Assembly: GCF_009604425.1 (NCBI RefSeq)
Contig: NZ_WEGI01000011.1
Coordinates: 124,001 to 188,000 of the forward strand
DNA from: Nocardia aurantia
GTDB lineage: Bacteria > Actinomycetota > Actinomycetes > Mycobacteriales > Mycobacteriaceae
Reading direction: 5' to 3'
DNA: 64,000 nucleotides
A program made the translations under genes and the position numbers. Below are positions 1-7,771 of this stretch, one piece after another; positions within the stretch are counted from its first letter, which is position 1, and every line of letters starts with the position of its first letter. Under the pieces are notes generated by a model that was not told the DNA's origin, did not search any database, and was given only the letters and a program-made list of their open reading frames with translations.

Positions 1-89
1 GCACGACCTGATCCGGGACCGGCCCCCACGCCCAGGACGAGCATGCTTGCCGCGGCCGGTGCCGCGACGACAACGAGCGCACGTCGCAT
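1..89 (-). CDS. N-terminus of a putative secreted protein (partial)
   Basis: A reading frame opens at an ATG (reverse complement of 87-89) and runs off the left edge of the window. The 29 visible residues form a typical export signal: a basic MRR start, a hydrophobic Ala/Val/Leu core (ALVVVAAPAAASMLVLG) and a Gly/Pro-rich stretch where cleavage would be expected. A purine-rich AGGACAGGA sequence lies about 10 bases upstream of the ATG. The mature protein is outside the window, so no function can be given. It is divergent from the gene at 418. Confidence 0.45.
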   Translation of the reverse strand, partial: MRRALVVVAAPAAASMLVLGVGAGPGSGR

Positions 90-417
90 ACCTGATCCTG
101 TCCTCGAAGCAAAGAGATGCTGGCTCGACACTAGGAACAGATCCATTCAGCTATCGACTGGCAATCATATGCGGGAATATGGCGGTCGGTTCCCAACGGA
201 GAGGCGTGTCGGCCGAGCCCGTACGGCGAATTCGAGTGTGCGGGTGGAGAGCCGCAGCCGCGGTTCGTGCCCGGATTCGCGGCGGTGCGGATTGTCCGTT
301 GCTGTCGGTGCCTGCGGGTACATTGCCCCCCTGAGAGTGCGTCCTACCCGGTCCGGGATGGTGGCCGGCCGGGGCAGGCGGAAACGGGTGACCGGGCTGG
401 AGGGAGACGGAGGGCAC
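90..417. other. Intergenic stretch, nothing recognised
   Basis: 328 bases between the divergent starts of the putative secreted protein and the small CMD-like gene. Open frames here lack the codon bias of the neighbours and resemble no family I know. Promoters for both flanking genes should lie here, but no clear -35/-10 pair was found. Confidence 0.4.
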
Positions 418-738
418 ATGTCTGATCCGGACGCGAAACGAGCAGCGCACCGAGCGTTGGTGGAGCAGGTCTTGCACGGGCCGGGTACGGCCTCGCCGGA
501 GTTGCGTGCCGCGGCATTCGGCGACACGGCTCTCCCCGCGCCGATCGATGTGCTGATCGGCAAGGTCGTCACCGGCCCGGCGCTGATCACCGACGCGGAT
601 TTCGCCGCCGCCGCGGCCGCCGGTCACACGGAGGATCAGCTGTTCGAGCTGGTCGTGTGCGCGGCGGTCGGCCGCGCGACCCGGCTGTACGACGCGGGGC
701 TGGCGGCCCTGGCCGCGGCGACCGGGGAGCGTCGCTGA
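418..738 (+). CDS. Small AhpD/CMD-like helical protein
   Basis: 106 residues, started at the ATG preceded by GGAGGGAGACGGAGGG. It is mostly helical, and the C-terminal half (EDQLFELVVCAAVGRATRLYDAG) resembles the first helices of carboxymuconolactone decarboxylase/AhpD-fold proteins. The protein is only about half a CMD domain and has no CxxC redox motif. Its stop overlaps the start of the next gene (TGATG), so the two are probably translated together and may act as one heteromeric AhpD-like unit. Family-level assignment only; the substrate is unknown. Confidence 0.65.
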   Translation: MSDPDAKRAAHRALVEQVLHGPGTASPELRAAAFGDTALPAPIDVLIGKVVTGPALITDADFAAAAAAGHTEDQLFELVVCAAVGRATRLYDAGLAALAAATGERR

Positions 739-1319
739 TGCGCCCCCGCGTACTCGATCACGGCTATCGCCGCGGCACGAAGCTGCTGTTCGCCATGGTC
801 CGATTGTTCTCCGGCCATCCGATGCCGGACGCCGCCAAACTGGTCTTCTATCGGCCCGAGTTCTACGGCGAGCGCGCGAAGGCCTTCACCCACGAGGCGA
901 TGCGCGGCCCCTCCGACTGGTCGGTCGCCGACCGGGAGTTGATGGCGGCCTACGTGTCCACGGTGAACGACACCGCCTTCTGCGTCGGAGCCCATACGGC
1001 GACCGCGAGCCGCGCATACGGCGACAGTGCGAAAGTCGCAGCCGCACTGGCCGATCCGGATACGGCCCCCCTCGAGGAGGGCCTGCGCGCGACGCTCCGG
1101 ATGCTCGGCACGCTGGTCCGGGAGGGAACGGTCACCGCCGACGACATGCGCGCGGTCCTGTCCACCGGCGTCACACCCCGCCAGATCGAGGACGCGCTCG
1201 CGGTCTGCGCCGCTTTCGACCTCACAGACCATCTCGCCGACGCCTTCGATTTCGAAGTGCTGGACGTCGAAGGCTTCGACGCCGGCGCGAAGTTCTTGCT
1301 GCGCCGGGGATATCGGTAG
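738..1319 (+). CDS. Carboxymuconolactone decarboxylase / AhpD-family protein
   Basis: 193 residues. The region WSVADRELMAAYVSTVNDTAFCVGAH (about 80-105) is the CMD/AhpD core, in which peroxidase-type members carry CxxCxxxH. Here the first cysteine position is threonine (T-A-F-C-V-G-A-H), so only the second Cys and the His remain, and a two-Cys alkylhydroperoxidase cycle is unlikely. A second helical repeat (about 130-175, ending in ALAVCAAFDLTDHLADAF) completes the fold. It is co-translated with the small partner at 418. The 273 bases after it (1320-1592) show no gene. Confidence 0.8.
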   Translation: MRPRVLDHGYRRGTKLLFAMVRLFSGHPMPDAAKLVFYRPEFYGERAKAFTHEAMRGPSDWSVADRELMAAYVSTVNDTAFCVGAHTATASRAYGDSAKVAAALADPDTAPLEEGLRATLRMLGTLVREGTVTADDMRAVLSTGVTPRQIEDALAVCAAFDLTDHLADAFDFEVLDVEGFDAGAKFLLRRGYR

Positions 1320-1592
1320 TGCTGCCGTAACCGAATGCCCGAATGCCGTGCGAGTGCATCACATTGAACGCTGCGGAAAACCCGGCTCGAATTCTCGTTA
1401 TCGTAGGCGCTCCACAACGTACGGAAGGGTCGGTTCGATCAGCGGGGCGCGAAACCGGACGGATCGGACTCTGTGAACGAGCTTTCTCGTGCATTAGTAG
1501 GCATTTTGTGGTTGCGGTATTGCCAAACCTTCTGTGGCGGAGAATGATTGTCCCGTTTTGTATCCCGATCGAAACGGGGATGAGTCGTCCAG

Positions 1593-2216
1593 ATGGTCGA
1601 ATACCGAAAGCGTGGCGTGGTGCCCGTACTGATTCTGGTCCCGGCGGTTGCGGGTGTGTATCTGAGTACGAGTTGTGGATTGCCGGCACCGCCGGAGCGG
1701 ACCGAATCGCAACCGACGCCGGTGGTCGCCACGATCGCGAGCACGGTGCCGCAGAACATGAGCACCACGTCCGCACCCGCTCCGACCACGACGCGGACCA
1801 CGACGATTCCGGCACGAACCACGACGACTTCGGCGCAGGCCGAGGATGTGGATTTCGCGGCCGTGTGCGCGGATGCCGTCAACGGCACACGGGTGGACGA
1901 CAGCGAATGCGACGACGCTGACGAGAACTTCCCCGGGGACGACGACAGCGCCCTGAATTATGCCGCCGCGGGCCTCGCGGGCGGAGTCGTGGGTGCGGCG
2001 ATGTGGTACTACCTGTCGGTTCGGAATCACGTGGTGGCACCGGCGATCGGCGAGCGGGTTCGGAGTGGAGGTTATGCCACACCGATGTTGAACACGGCGG
2101 GGCGGATGCCGGTGATCTACCGGTTCGGCAGTGTCGATACCGGAGGCGGCATGCTCAGTTCGAGCAGTGTGCTGCGCGGCGGCCTCGGCTGGCACCCGCA
2201 CAGCGGCCGCACGTGA
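1593..2216 (+). CDS. Envelope-anchored Thr-rich protein of unknown function
   Basis: 207 residues with an N-terminal hydrophobic segment (VVPVLILVPAVAGVYLSTSC) that could be a signal anchor. The Cys at the end is a poor lipobox, having Ser at -3 and -1. Then follow a Thr/Pro-rich linker (about 40-80), a short acidic Cys-containing stretch (VCADAVNGTRVDDSECDDAD), and a second hydrophobic segment (AAAGLAGGVVGAAMWYYL, about 125-143). The C-terminus is Gly/Ser-rich and ends GLGWHPHSGRT. This suggests a cell-envelope protein. I do not recognise the family. No gene or terminator is evident in 2217-2486. Confidence 0.6.
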   Translation: MVEYRKRGVVPVLILVPAVAGVYLSTSCGLPAPPERTESQPTPVVATIASTVPQNMSTTSAPAPTTTRTTTIPARTTTTSAQAEDVDFAAVCADAVNGTRVDDSECDDADENFPGDDDSALNYAAAGLAGGVVGAAMWYYLSVRNHVVAPAIGERVRSGGYATPMLNTAGRMPVIYRFGSVDTGGGMLSSSSVLRGGLGWHPHSGRT

Positions 2217-2486
2217 TTCATCGCCCTCGCGCGGAGGCAGACACTTCGCGCTGGACCGGTGTAGGCCGAGGTGAAAGTACTGTCTACCAGGGGTGTGCAG
2301 TCGGCGTCGGCGCGCTTCCCATCGCGGGCGGAAGACCGGAGGGCCGGCCGGGGCGATTCGTGCGGTGGAAGGAACGGTATGGCTTTCTAAACCGTCGGCA
2401 GAAACCAAGCGGTTGCTTGACAAGGTTCCTGAGCTGCACTGATCGTTGTGCACTGTGCCGCTTGGAATAGGCGGCACAGCCAGCAG

Positions 2487-3113
2487 TCACCTCGTCAGAG
2501 CGTCCATGTTGCAGTTCAGCTTCGCACCTTCGCGCAGTTCCTTGGCAACCCTAGAACGCCAGTTACGTTCAGGGTCGCGCCTGATGTAGATCACACCGAG
2601 AAGATCACTGGGAAGCTCGACCCCTGGGTCGTGAAGGATGATGGTGCGAGCGCGACCGAGCGTTCCGATGAAAAATCCAAGCTCCAGGATCACGTTCTGT
2701 CGAGCACGTGCGTTGAGGTCGACGGCATCCTTGGCAGCGCCCTTGTCATCAGCGGTGAGTAGCACGATCGCAGCCGCAGCTTGAGCGGCATGTGCTTCGA
2801 ACTTCTCGATGATGGTGCGCCCCAGGTCAGCCTGCTCGTGCAGGATTACCGGCGGACGGCCGAGAAGGTCGTGCAAGAACCGAGCGACGGATTCCTTCGC
2901 CAGCTCATCATGACCATGCACGATGAAGACCTGGTAGCCGCCAACGGCTGATGGAATTGTCTTGCTAGGCACGGTTTTTGAAGCTTCCGGGAGCTCGTCG
3001 AACAATGGCAGTTGCTCTTGAGTCTCGGTGAGTTTCCTAATATAACGCTTGAAATCTTTGCGTAGATCCGCAACCTTGCCGGATAGAGTCGACGGTACGT
3101 CTCCGAAGAACAC
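2487..3113 (-). CDS. TIR-like nucleotide-binding protein (PF10137 type), possibly 5'-truncated
   Basis: 208 residues from a GTG. Residues 60-165 match the TIR-like predicted nucleotide-binding family used as NAD-cleaving effectors in some anti-phage systems: YQVFIVHGHD (60-69), LHEQADLGRTIIEKFE (91-106), AAAIVLLTADD, and RQNVILELGFFIG with the conserved acidic residue at E144. GC content is clearly lower than in the flanking genes, suggesting acquisition. The GTG lacks a convincing ribosome site, and the same frame continues upstream as coding-like PADDYYLKV before meeting the TAA of the EamA gene. The true 5' end may therefore be missing. No cyclase or other CBASS/Pycsar gene is adjacent. 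Enzyme activity is inferred, not shown. Confidence 0.75.
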   Translation of the reverse strand: MFFGDVPSTLSGKVADLRKDFKRYIRKLTETQEQLPLFDELPEASKTVPSKTIPSAVGGYQVFIVHGHDELAKESVARFLHDLLGRPPVILHEQADLGRTIIEKFEAHAAQAAAAIVLLTADDKGAAKDAVDLNARARQNVILELGFFIGTLGRARTIILHDPGVELPSDLLGVIYIRRDPERNWRSRVAKELREGAKLNCNMDALTR

Positions 3114-3152
3114 CTTCAGGTAGTAGTCATCCGCAGGGATCGGCCGACGTCG

Positions 3153-4076
3153 TTACCGATCGCTGCGGACCACGGCGACGCCGATGAGAATCATCGCGCC
3201 GCCGAGCAATTGGAGGAATCGGACCGGCTGGCCGAGCAGGGCCCAGGCCAGCAGCGGGGCGGCGGCCACCTCGCACAGGCCGGTGAAGGAGGCCAGTCGG
3301 GCGCCGAGTCGGCGGGTGGCGGCTATCCCGGAGACGTAGGCGAGGGCGGTGGTGACGATGCCGAGCACCAGGACCACCGTCCACCAGGGGGTGGTGAAGC
3401 CACGGAATCGCGCTGGATCCGCAGATCCGTGCAGGGCGAGGACGCCGGTGGCTCCGGCGATCGACAGGACGAGTGCGCCGACCACGAGACCCCCGGCCGC
3501 CAGCACGATTCCCGGTAGTTCGCCGTCGTCGCGGGCGGACAGCAGGTAGTAGACGACCGAACCCAGCATGGCGGCCAGGGCCCAGGCGACGCCGGACCAG
3601 GCGACGTTGCCGCTGCCCACGTCGACCACCAGCACCAGGCCGCCGAGCCCGCAGATCGTGCCGATCATGGTCGCAGGGGTGGGGCGCTGCCGGTCGCGGG
3701 CCCACAGCCATGCCACCACGGCGATCGGTGAGGCGAAGACGATCAGCAGTGCCACGCCGACCGGCAGGTGCGCCACCGCTTCGAAGAAGGCCAGCTGGGT
3801 GCCGGCGACGGCGATCAGTCCGTAGCCGCCGAGGAGGGAAAGGTTGCGGCGCAGCAGGTTCCAACTGCCGTGCAGTCGAATCACGGCGATCGGCAGCAGG
3901 GCCACGGCCGCCACGACCACCCGGGCCGTCACCGCACCGCCGGCGCTCCAGCCGGCGTCGATCAGGGCGCGGGCGAGCACACCGGAGAGGCCGAAGGCCG
4001 CGGCGGAGACCGTCGCCCACATCAGGCCCGACCGCATCCGCCGTCGTCCGACCTCGTCACCGATCGCATTCGCCAC
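3153..4076 (-). CDS. EamA/DMT-family transporter
   Basis: 307 residues forming about ten hydrophobic segments in two EamA repeats (about 15-140 and 160-305), with the usual Gly-rich repeat signatures such as AFGLSGVLARALI and ATRRLGARLASFTGLCEVAAAP. Drug/metabolite-transporter family members export small metabolites; the substrate cannot be predicted. A second Met at residue 14 is an alternative start. The gene lies 10 bp downstream of the MarR gene on the same strand and may be under its control. Its TAA is in frame with the TIR-like ORF that follows. Confidence 0.85.
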   Translation of the reverse strand: MANAIGDEVGRRRMRSGLMWATVSAAAFGLSGVLARALIDAGWSAGGAVTARVVVAAVALLPIAVIRLHGSWNLLRRNLSLLGGYGLIAVAGTQLAFFEAVAHLPVGVALLIVFASPIAVVAWLWARDRQRPTPATMIGTICGLGGLVLVVDVGSGNVAWSGVAWALAAMLGSVVYYLLSARDDGELPGIVLAAGGLVVGALVLSIAGATGVLALHGSADPARFRGFTTPWWTVVLVLGIVTTALAYVSGIAATRRLGARLASFTGLCEVAAAPLLAWALLGQPVRFLQLLGGAMILIGVAVVRSDR

Positions 4077-4086
4077 CGTGGTGAGG

Positions 4087-4608
4087 CTAGGGCCGAAGTG
4101 TGCGGCTCGCTACGCCTTTTCCGGGATGGTCGACAGCGGGTGTGCCGCGCGGCCGGGGAACAGGCTGTGCGCCGTCGCGCAGGGAATGGATCATGCTGCG
4201 CAAGAGGCGGAATGCTGTCGACTGCTCGGTCTCGGTCAAGCCGGCCAGCATTGCGAGTTCGACGGACCGGACCGCCACGGTCGCCTTCTCGAGGCTCCGC
4301 CGTCCGCGCGGCGTGAGCCGGACGGGGAGAACCTTCCCGACGGGCGCCTCCGTGGGCCTGGTCACGTGGCCCTCCCGTTCCAGGGTCCGGAGCAGTACGT
4401 TCATCGACTGCCGGGTCACGAACGCGCCCCGCGCGAGCTCGGAGTTCGACAAGCCCGGCCGTTGCGCCAGCAACTCGAGGCAGGAGTAGTGCGTCACGCT
4501 CATTCCGAGCGGCCGCAGCACCTCCTCCATGGCCGTGCGCAGCACGCTCGACGCCTCCTTCAGCAGATAGGCCACCGACGTCTCGAGGTCGACCCCGTCT
4601 CCACTCAT
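4087..4608 (-). CDS. MarR-family transcriptional regulator
   Basis: 173 residues. The central winged helix-turn-helix (GLSNSELARGAFVTRQSMNVLLRTLEREGHVTRP, about 55-88) and wing (KVLPVRLTPRGRRSLEKA) are classic MarR. A longer than usual tail (about 145-173) has no recognised domain. The gene is divergent from a VOC-family protein, and two palindromes fill the gap, one covering its own ATG. Autorepression and control of the divergent gene are inferred from this. The adjacent EamA transporter may belong to the same unit. Confidence 0.88.
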   Translation of the reverse strand: MSGDGVDLETSVAYLLKEASSVLRTAMEEVLRPLGMSVTHYSCLELLAQRPGLSNSELARGAFVTRQSMNVLLRTLEREGHVTRPTEAPVGKVLPVRLTPRGRRSLEKATVAVRSVELAMLAGLTETEQSTAFRLLRSMIHSLRDGAQPVPRPRGTPAVDHPGKGVASRTLRP

Positions 4609-4624
4609 GTCAGTATTCTGACAT
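4607..4624. promoter_or_regulatory. Palindromic operator 1 for the MarR regulator
   Basis: Perfect inverted repeat ATGTCAG-TATT-CTGACAT that includes the start codon of the MarR gene (reverse complement of 4606-4608). It shares the core TGTCAG-N4-CTGACA with operator 2. Binding here would block translation initiation or transcription of marR itself. Confidence 0.7.
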
Positions 4625-4631
4625 ATAGTGG

Positions 4632-4655
4632 TTTGTGTCAGAAAACTGACACAAA
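4632..4655. promoter_or_regulatory. Palindromic operator 2 for the MarR regulator
   Basis: Perfect 10-bp inverted repeat TTTGTGTCAG-AAAA-CTGACACAAA, just upstream of the ribosome site (AAGGAAGGAG) of the VOC gene. Its centre is 28 bp from that of operator 1, close to three helical turns. Confidence 0.7.
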
Positions 4656-4670
4656 GGAAGGAGTGCCGCC

Positions 4671-5039
4671 ATGCCGGCTACCGGACCCGACTTCATCTCG
4701 CTCCAAGTGCGCGACCTCGACGCCGCACAGGCGTTCTACGAGCAGTACCTCGGCCTCGTCCGCTCGCGGACCGGACCTCCGCACGCCGTCGTCTTCGAGA
4801 CGAAGCCGATCGCGTTCGCACTCCGCGACGTCGTTCCCGGCACCGACCTCGCCTCCGCTGCCCGGCCCGGCATCGGCGCCGCGATCTGGTTCCACGCCAC
4901 GGATGTCCAGGCCGTTCACGATGCTCTCGTCGACCACGGTCATACCATCGTCGCCGCACCGATCGACGGCCCGTTCGGCCGGACGTTCACCTTCGCCGAT
5001 CCCGACGGCTATCACATCACTCTCCACGACCGGGCCTGA
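4671..5039 (+). CDS. VOC-family (glyoxalase/bleomycin-resistance fold) protein
   Basis: 122 residues. It opens with the first VOC strand and helix (FISLQVRDLDAAQAFYEQYLGL) and closes with the second half ending FADPDGYHITLHD, the usual metal-ligand/closing strand of the fold. ATG with a strong AAGGAAGGAG ribosome site. Family members include glyoxalases, dioxygenases and binding proteins, so the reaction is not predictable. It is probably the main target of the divergent MarR protein. Confidence 0.85.
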   Translation: MPATGPDFISLQVRDLDAAQAFYEQYLGLVRSRTGPPHAVVFETKPIAFALRDVVPGTDLASAARPGIGAAIWFHATDVQAVHDALVDHGHTIVAAPIDGPFGRTFTFADPDGYHITLHDRA

Positions 5040-5048
5040 TCGGCCGAT

Positions 5049-5086
5049 CGCCGGCGCCGTCCCGCGCAGCCGACGCGGCGCCGGCG
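5049..5086 (+). terminator. Hairpin after the VOC gene
   Basis: Perfect 11-bp GC-only inverted repeat (5049-5059 / 5076-5086) with a 16-nt loop, starting 10 bases after the VOC stop. No T-run, so it is a terminator-like stem rather than a canonical intrinsic terminator. Confidence 0.4.
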
Positions 5087-5130
5087 CCGGCGCAGCCGAC
5101 AGGTCGTGCGGTGCCGGAGCGGAAGGCACC

Positions 5131-5162
5131 GCGCCCCGGCACTGTGCGCAGTGCCGGGGCGC
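5131..5162 (-). terminator. Strong hairpin closing the partial atp cluster
   Basis: Perfect 14-bp inverted repeat (5131-5144 / 5149-5162) with a TGCG loop, 27 bp downstream of the truncated b-delta stop. It probably ends the minus-strand atp transcript. No T-run. Confidence 0.6.
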
Positions 5163-5189
5163 GGATGGTCGAGAACCGTTGCGGCCGGG

Positions 5190-5765
5190 TCAGTTCCAGC
5201 GGGACAGGGCCCAGCGGCGGACGGCGGGGGAGGCGTTGGCGAGGGTTTCGAGGTCGTCGAGGAACTTCTCGATGCTCTCGTTCACGGCCTCGGGGCTGGC
5301 CACCTGCTCCTGGACCTTCTCCTCGGTGCAGGCCAGCATGGCGGCGGCCAGGTCGGCCTCGAGGTCGCGCATGAGCTGGCGGCGCAGGACGGTGATCTGG
5401 TCGCGGCCCTGTTTGCGGACGCGTTCGACCTCCGTCTGCGCGGCCTCGCGCATCTGCTCGATGATGCGGGTGGCGTCCTCCCGGGCGTCCTCGCGCATGC
5501 GCTCGAGCTCGGCCTGCGCCTCGGCGAGCGCGCTGTCGTAGGCCGCCTTGGCCTGCTCCAGTCGCGTCGCCGCCTGCTCGCTCTCCTCCAGCTGCTTGCG
5601 CACCGTCTCCTGGCTCTTGGCCATCATCTTCTGCAACGGTGGCACGACGTATTTCACGATCAACGCGATGATGACCGCGAAACCGACCAGCTGGCTGAGG
5701 AATACCGACCACTGGATGGTGATGTGGTATCCGTCCTCGGCGAGCACGCCGGGAGTGTAGGTCAT
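5190..5765 (-). CDS. atpH: ATP synthase b-type N-terminal half of a b-delta fusion, lacking delta
   Basis: 191 residues. Residues 18-175 match the b-like half of the fused b-delta subunit of mycobacteria-type ATP synthases: membrane anchor SVFLSQLVGFAVIIALIVKYVVPPL, a long charged coiled coil, then VNESIEKFLDDLETLANASPAVRRWALS. The fusion normally continues for about 250 more residues as the delta subunit. Here it ends at SRWN, right at the b/delta boundary, and no delta sequence appears in any frame before the next gene. The start overlaps the atpF stop (ATGA-type), as in intact operons. Confidence 0.8.
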   Translation of the reverse strand: MTYTPGVLAEDGYHITIQWSVFLSQLVGFAVIIALIVKYVVPPLQKMMAKSQETVRKQLEESEQAATRLEQAKAAYDSALAEAQAELERMREDAREDATRIIEQMREAAQTEVERVRKQGRDQITVLRRQLMRDLEADLAAAMLACTEEKVQEQVASPEAVNESIEKFLDDLETLANASPAVRRWALSRWN

Positions 5766-6268
5766 GACGAGGCCCGTCCTGTCTGGTGTCCGGCGCCGGT
5801 GCCTGCGTGCCGATCGCCGCCGACCACGCGGTCGGCCAGGGTTTGAGCGAGCGGTTCCACGGCCTCGCGCAGCTCCGCGGACACCTGATCGGCCTGGGCG
5901 CGCAATTGCGCCGCGGATTCGGCGACGATCTCGTCGGCTTGCTGCTGCGCTTCGTTGCGCAATTCTTCGAGAATGGCCCGGCCTTCGGCGCGGGCCTCGT
6001 TACGGATTTCGGCCGCTTCGGCGCGGGCCTTGGTCAGGGCCGTCTGGTAGCGCTCGTCGGCTTCGGCGAACACATCCTTGGCTTCCTTGGTGTTCGCCGC
6101 GGTCGCGGCGACCCGTTCCTCGCGGTCCGCCAATACCTTGCGGATCGGCGGCACCACGATGAACCAGATGACTCCGAGCACGATCACGAAGATGATCAGT
6201 TCGGCGAAGAAGGTGCCGTTGGGGACGAGGAAGTTCCCCTCGGCTGCCACATCTGTGCGGGGCGGCAT
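5762..6268 (-). CDS. atpF: ATP synthase F0 subunit b
   Basis: 168 residues: a single membrane anchor (FFAELIIFVIVLGVIWFIVVPPIRKVLADRE, about 20-50) followed by a long Ala/Glu/Arg-rich coiled coil that would form the peripheral stalk. Length and sequence are normal for actinobacterial AtpF. The C-terminal stretch GGDRHAGTGAGHQTGRASS is less conserved. It lies 7 bp after atpE and overlaps the next gene. In a complete enzyme this subunit would dock onto F1, but no F1 gene is present in the window. Confidence 0.9.
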   Translation of the reverse strand: MPPRTDVAAEGNFLVPNGTFFAELIIFVIVLGVIWFIVVPPIRKVLADREERVAATAANTKEAKDVFAEADERYQTALTKARAEAAEIRNEARAEGRAILEELRNEAQQQADEIVAESAAQLRAQADQVSAELREAVEPLAQTLADRVVGGDRHAGTGAGHQTGRASS

Positions 6269-6275
6269 GATCGAG

Positions 6276-6533
6276 TTACTTACCGGGAGTGGCGAATACG
6301 AACAATGCCATGAAGGCGAGGTTGATGAAGTACGCCGCCTCGACCAGACCGACGGTGAGGAAGAAGTTGCCGCGCAACTTGCCCTCGGCCTCCGGCTGCC
6401 GGGTGACCCCGTTGATCAGCGCCGCGCCGGCGAGGCCGTCACCGATACCCGCGCCGATGGCGCCGCCCGCCATGATCAGGCCACCACCGATGAGTGCACC
6501 CTGGACGATGGCCGCCGTAGTTGCGTCTGCCAT
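6276..6533 (-). CDS. atpE: ATP synthase F0 subunit c (proton ring)
   Basis: 85 residues, two transmembrane helices joined by the polar RQPEAEG loop. The Gly-rich first helix (GALIGGGLIMAGGAIGAGIGDG, about 12-33) and the second helix with the proton-carrying carboxylate E65 (VGLVEAAYFINLAFMALF) are intact and very close to the mycobacterial protein. D32 corresponds to the Asp near the diarylquinoline site. The sequence gives no sign of decay, although the operon it belongs to is incomplete. A 72-bp gap separates it from atpB. Confidence 0.95.
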   Translation of the reverse strand: MADATTAAIVQGALIGGGLIMAGGAIGAGIGDGLAGAALINGVTRQPEAEGKLRGNFFLTVGLVEAAYFINLAFMALFVFATPGK

Positions 6534-6605
6534 TTTTCACTTCCTGTTCTCGAACGCAGTTGCCCCGACCGTTGCCGGTCAATGGTTCACCGCCCGGCTC
6601 GCCGG

Positions 6606-7385
6606 TCAGTGGTTTTCGTGCTCCAGCGCCATGGACTGGCTGAAGTAGAGGACGGTCAGCAAGGAGAAGATGAATGCCTGGATGAAGCCGACGAACATGT
6701 CGAACAACTTCCAGATCGCATTCGGGCCCCAGCTGATCCAGAACGGAAACAGCGTGATCACCGAGATCATGACGCCACCGGCGAACATGTTTCCGAACAA
6801 TCGCAGCGACAGCGACAGCGGCTTGGCGATCTCCTCGATGACGTTGATGAACACCATCGGTCCCCAGCCGGTGTGGCCCTTCAGCAGCAGTTTGAAATGG
6901 GTGATCGGACCGCGTCGTGCGATACCCGCGCCCTGATAGAACACGAAGACGAACAACGCCAGCGCGTACACGAAGTTCACGTCGGAGGCCGGCGGCGCGA
7001 TGAATTCGCCGGAGCCGTATTGCATGGGCAATACCGACAACCAGTTCGACAGCAGGATGAAGGTGAACAGCGTGACCGCGAGCGGCAGCGCGTACGGCGC
7101 CACTCGCAGCCCGATCGCGCTCTCCACCTGATCACGCATCTGCACGGTGACGGTTTCGAAGAACAATTGCACGCCGTTGGGCACACCGGAGGTGATCTTC
7201 GCGCGCAGGAACAATGCCAGCGCGATCACGATCGCGGCGGCGACGGCGGTCGACACGATGGTGTCGAGATCGAACTCCAGTCCGAGGAAATGCGCGGTCG
7301 CGTGTTCGCCGACATGAATCTTCGTATCGGCGAGGACGGCGACCGATCCGGTCGTCCGGGCCAGGGGAACAGCGAGGATCGTCAT
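6606..7385 (-). CDS. atpB: ATP synthase F0 subunit a
   Basis: 259 residues, with the expected five to six membrane helices. The essential arginine is present at R195 in PLSLSLRLFGNMFAGG, and the last helix reads FVGFIQAFIFSLLTVLYFSQS as in functional AtpB. The start overlaps the atpI stop (TCAT on the plus strand). Together with the c ring it forms the proton path. The protein looks intact, so a complex made from this cluster alone would have a channel but no catalytic head. Confidence 0.95.
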   Translation of the reverse strand: MTILAVPLARTTGSVAVLADTKIHVGEHATAHFLGLEFDLDTIVSTAVAAAIVIALALFLRAKITSGVPNGVQLFFETVTVQMRDQVESAIGLRVAPYALPLAVTLFTFILLSNWLSVLPMQYGSGEFIAPPASDVNFVYALALFVFVFYQGAGIARRGPITHFKLLLKGHTGWGPMVFINVIEEIAKPLSLSLRLFGNMFAGGVMISVITLFPFWISWGPNAIWKLFDMFVGFIQAFIFSLLTVLYFSQSMALEHENH

Positions 7386-7771
7386 GACAGTTCGCGCAGC
7401 GCTTTCAGTTCGGGCACGACGGTCTGGAGGACCATGATCACTTGGAAGACGGCCACACCGAAGAAGATTCCGATGCCGTCGGGCCGTGCCAGGATTCCGA
7501 CCACGATGGCCAGGGCGGTGAGGCCGAGCAGGCGGAATGCGGTAGTCGCCAGCAGGGCCTGTTTACTGGGTGCTTCCGAACGCGTGATGCGGGTGACCGT
7601 CCGATAGGTGAGATTGGCGTTGAGCCAACCCAACCCGAGTCCGGCGCAAAGGAAGACACCGAGTAACAATCGGTGCAGCGGACCTGTGGCAACCAGTGCC
7701 AGAACGCCGAAGGCGACCGCTATATAGGCCGCGCGGCGCAATCGGATCCGGTCCAGGTTCACTTGGGACAC
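7382..7771 (-). CDS. atpI: AtpI-like membrane protein of the atp cluster
   Basis: 129 residues from a GTG (VSQVNLDRIRLRRAAY) preceded by GAGGTGGG about 15 bases upstream; an in-frame start at 7828 would add 19 residues that do not look coding. Four hydrophobic segments alternate with short basic loops, as in the poorly conserved actinobacterial AtpI, which assists F0 assembly. It is the first gene of the cluster and overlaps atpB by four bases. Recognition rests on position plus topology. Confidence 0.75.
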   Translation of the reverse strand: MSQVNLDRIRLRRAAYIAVAFGVLALVATGPLHRLLLGVFLCAGLGLGWLNANLTYRTVTRITRSEAPSKQALLATTAFRLLGLTALAIVVGILARPDGIGIFFGVAVFQVIMVLQTVVPELKALRELS

